In this document: one piece after another, positions 61,819-62,372 of the stretch | Numbering within the stretch: position 1 is the stretch's first letter | How the letters are laid out: every line of letters begins with the position of its first letter | Assembly: GCA_028681335.1 (NCBI GenBank) | Contig: JAQUIT010000021.1 | Span: forward strand, 1-62,372 | Length of the DNA: 62,372 bases | DNA from: Desulfuromonadaceae bacterium | GTDB lineage: Bacteria > Desulfobacterota > Desulfuromonadia > Geobacterales > Pseudopelobacteraceae | Direction: 5' to 3' | Program-made: the position numbers and the translations under genes | Notes under the pieces: model-generated | Databases searched by the model: none | What the model was told of the DNA's origin: nothing | The model's input: the letters and a program-made list of their open reading frames with translations, nothing else

Positions 61819-62372
61819 CCTCCACCGTCACATCGTACAACGTACTCCCCCGCCCGCCGTCGGTCAGGCGCTGTGATGTAAGGGCATTGACCCCGCGGTC
61901 GCCCGGAATGAACTCCCGCCACCAGACCCCTTCGGTAACAACCGTTCCTGCCGGCACCCGCTCCGTGATCCGCAGCGTAAAACGTACCTCCCCCCGGTCA
62001 TTATATGCGGTGACCGTTTGTCCGTCAGCCAGACCGCGTGCTTCCGCGTCGGCCCGGTTCATCAACAGCTCCATCGGTTTCTGCTTCGCGCGGAGATCGT
62101 CCTGCTCATAAAAACTTGAATTAAGAGCGAACGGCGTGACCGCAGGCTGCAGGCGGAGCGGATATCCGTCTCGCACGGCATGAGTCGGGAGAAGGCGCGG
62201 CAACGGCTCGACTTCCCTTCTGTTCAGAAATTCAATTTTGCCCGATGGGGTCAGCCACTCCCTCTTCGGATCGGTCGGCGGAGTCAGCATGACCGGTTCC
62301 CCCCGTCGCAGCCGTTCGGTCAGGGCTCCGCTCCGCCAGGGGTTTTCTCCGGTCAGCAGCAGCTCAATCAGT
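61805..62372 (-). CDS. Molybdopterin oxidoreductase, C-terminal part (continues beyond window)
   Basis: At least 188 codons; the reading frame is open to the right edge, so the 5' part is missing. The visible part is the molybdopterin-dinucleotide-binding domain: YPLRLQPAVTPFALNSSF, MELLMNRADAEARGLADGQTVTAYNDRGEV and RVPAGTVVTEGVWWREFIPGDRGVNALTSQRLTD. This is the C-terminus of DMSO reductase-family enzymes of the type found in formate dehydrogenase- or BisC-like oxidoreductases. The substrate cannot be read from this part. Ends within the ROK kinase's last codons. Confidence 0.85.
   Translation of the reverse strand, partial: LIELLLTGENPWRSGALTERLRRGEPVMLTPPTDPKREWLTPSGKIEFLNRREVEPLPRLLPTHAVRDGYPLRLQPAVTPFALNSSFYEQDDLRAKQKPMELLMNRADAEARGLADGQTVTAYNDRGEVRFTLRITERVPAGTVVTEGVWWREFIPGDRGVNALTSQRLTDGGRGSTLYDVTVEVRGA

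Overview
The window reads as chromosomal DNA of a Geobacter-like bacterium (Desulfuromonadales/Geobacterales). The basis is the mix of genes: nanowire-type c7 multiheme cytochrome, a CbcL-like nine-heme c/diheme b quinol oxidase, an ImcH-like NapC/NirT heptaheme protein, a DUF485/ActP acetate uptake pair, rubredoxin, a one-cluster ferredoxin and a complete tolQRAB-pal block. No 16S rRNA is present, so the genus is an inference. Positions are 1-based; starts were chosen by Shine-Dalgarno spacing and family N-termini, so several differ from the longest ORF.

Layout. 1-2.4 kb is an accessory scar: the 3' end of what looks like an IS256-type transposase, two small secreted proteins, the C-terminal stump of a tyrosine recombinase translationally coupled to an unknown 284-aa protein, and a tRNA-Lys(TTT). 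After a 600-bp AT-rich gap, 3-21.6 kb is housekeeping and respiratory: yjcH-actP, a DUF362/ferredoxin protein, DksA, tolQRAB-pal, coaBC, an MBL hydrolase, ferredoxin-rubredoxin, a 58-aa zinc ribbon, a class V aminotransferase, three multiheme cytochrome genes in a row, trxB, and then ilvA (threonine deaminase).

22.9-60.5 kb is the striking part. A flagellin of the alphaproteobacterial type is driven by a near-canonical sigma28 promoter. It is followed by an unknown gene and by flbT and flaF, which overlap by 119 bp. Upstream of it, all on the minus strand and mostly overlapping stop-to-start, lie about 33 kb of glycosylation genes. Three encode TPR + O-GlcNAc-transferase-like (GT41) proteins and one a GT4-TPR-GT9-like protein; a TPR-GT9-like paralogue sits on the other side of the flagellin operon. 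There are also a GT2-TPR-GT2-TPR fusion, an exostosin-like/GT4 fusion, a double GT4, and a 1591-aa GT4/methyltransferase/GT2/GT2/methyltransferase giant. Two methyltransferases, a radical SAM enzyme, a five-gene overlapping sugar-activation cassette (GDPD-like, HAD, nucleotidyltransferase, cupin, nucleotidyltransferase), a WecB-type epimerase, a GDP-mannose dehydratase and two more TPR proteins complete it. The simplest reading is a flagellin (or surface) glycosylation island in which TPR-bearing transferases modify the flagellin encoded at its end. This resembles in principle the TPR-glycosyltransferase FlmG system of Caulobacter, but it is much larger and has no pseudaminic-acid synthesis genes in view. 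The island is compositionally mosaic: the first half of the giant gene is far more AT-rich than its second half.

The right end has a ROK-family sugar kinase, then the convergent C-terminal part of a molybdopterin oxidoreductase that runs off the window. Eleven rho-independent terminators, eight promoters or operator-like sites and one tRNA could be placed by eye. No rRNA, CRISPR array or riboswitch was recognised.
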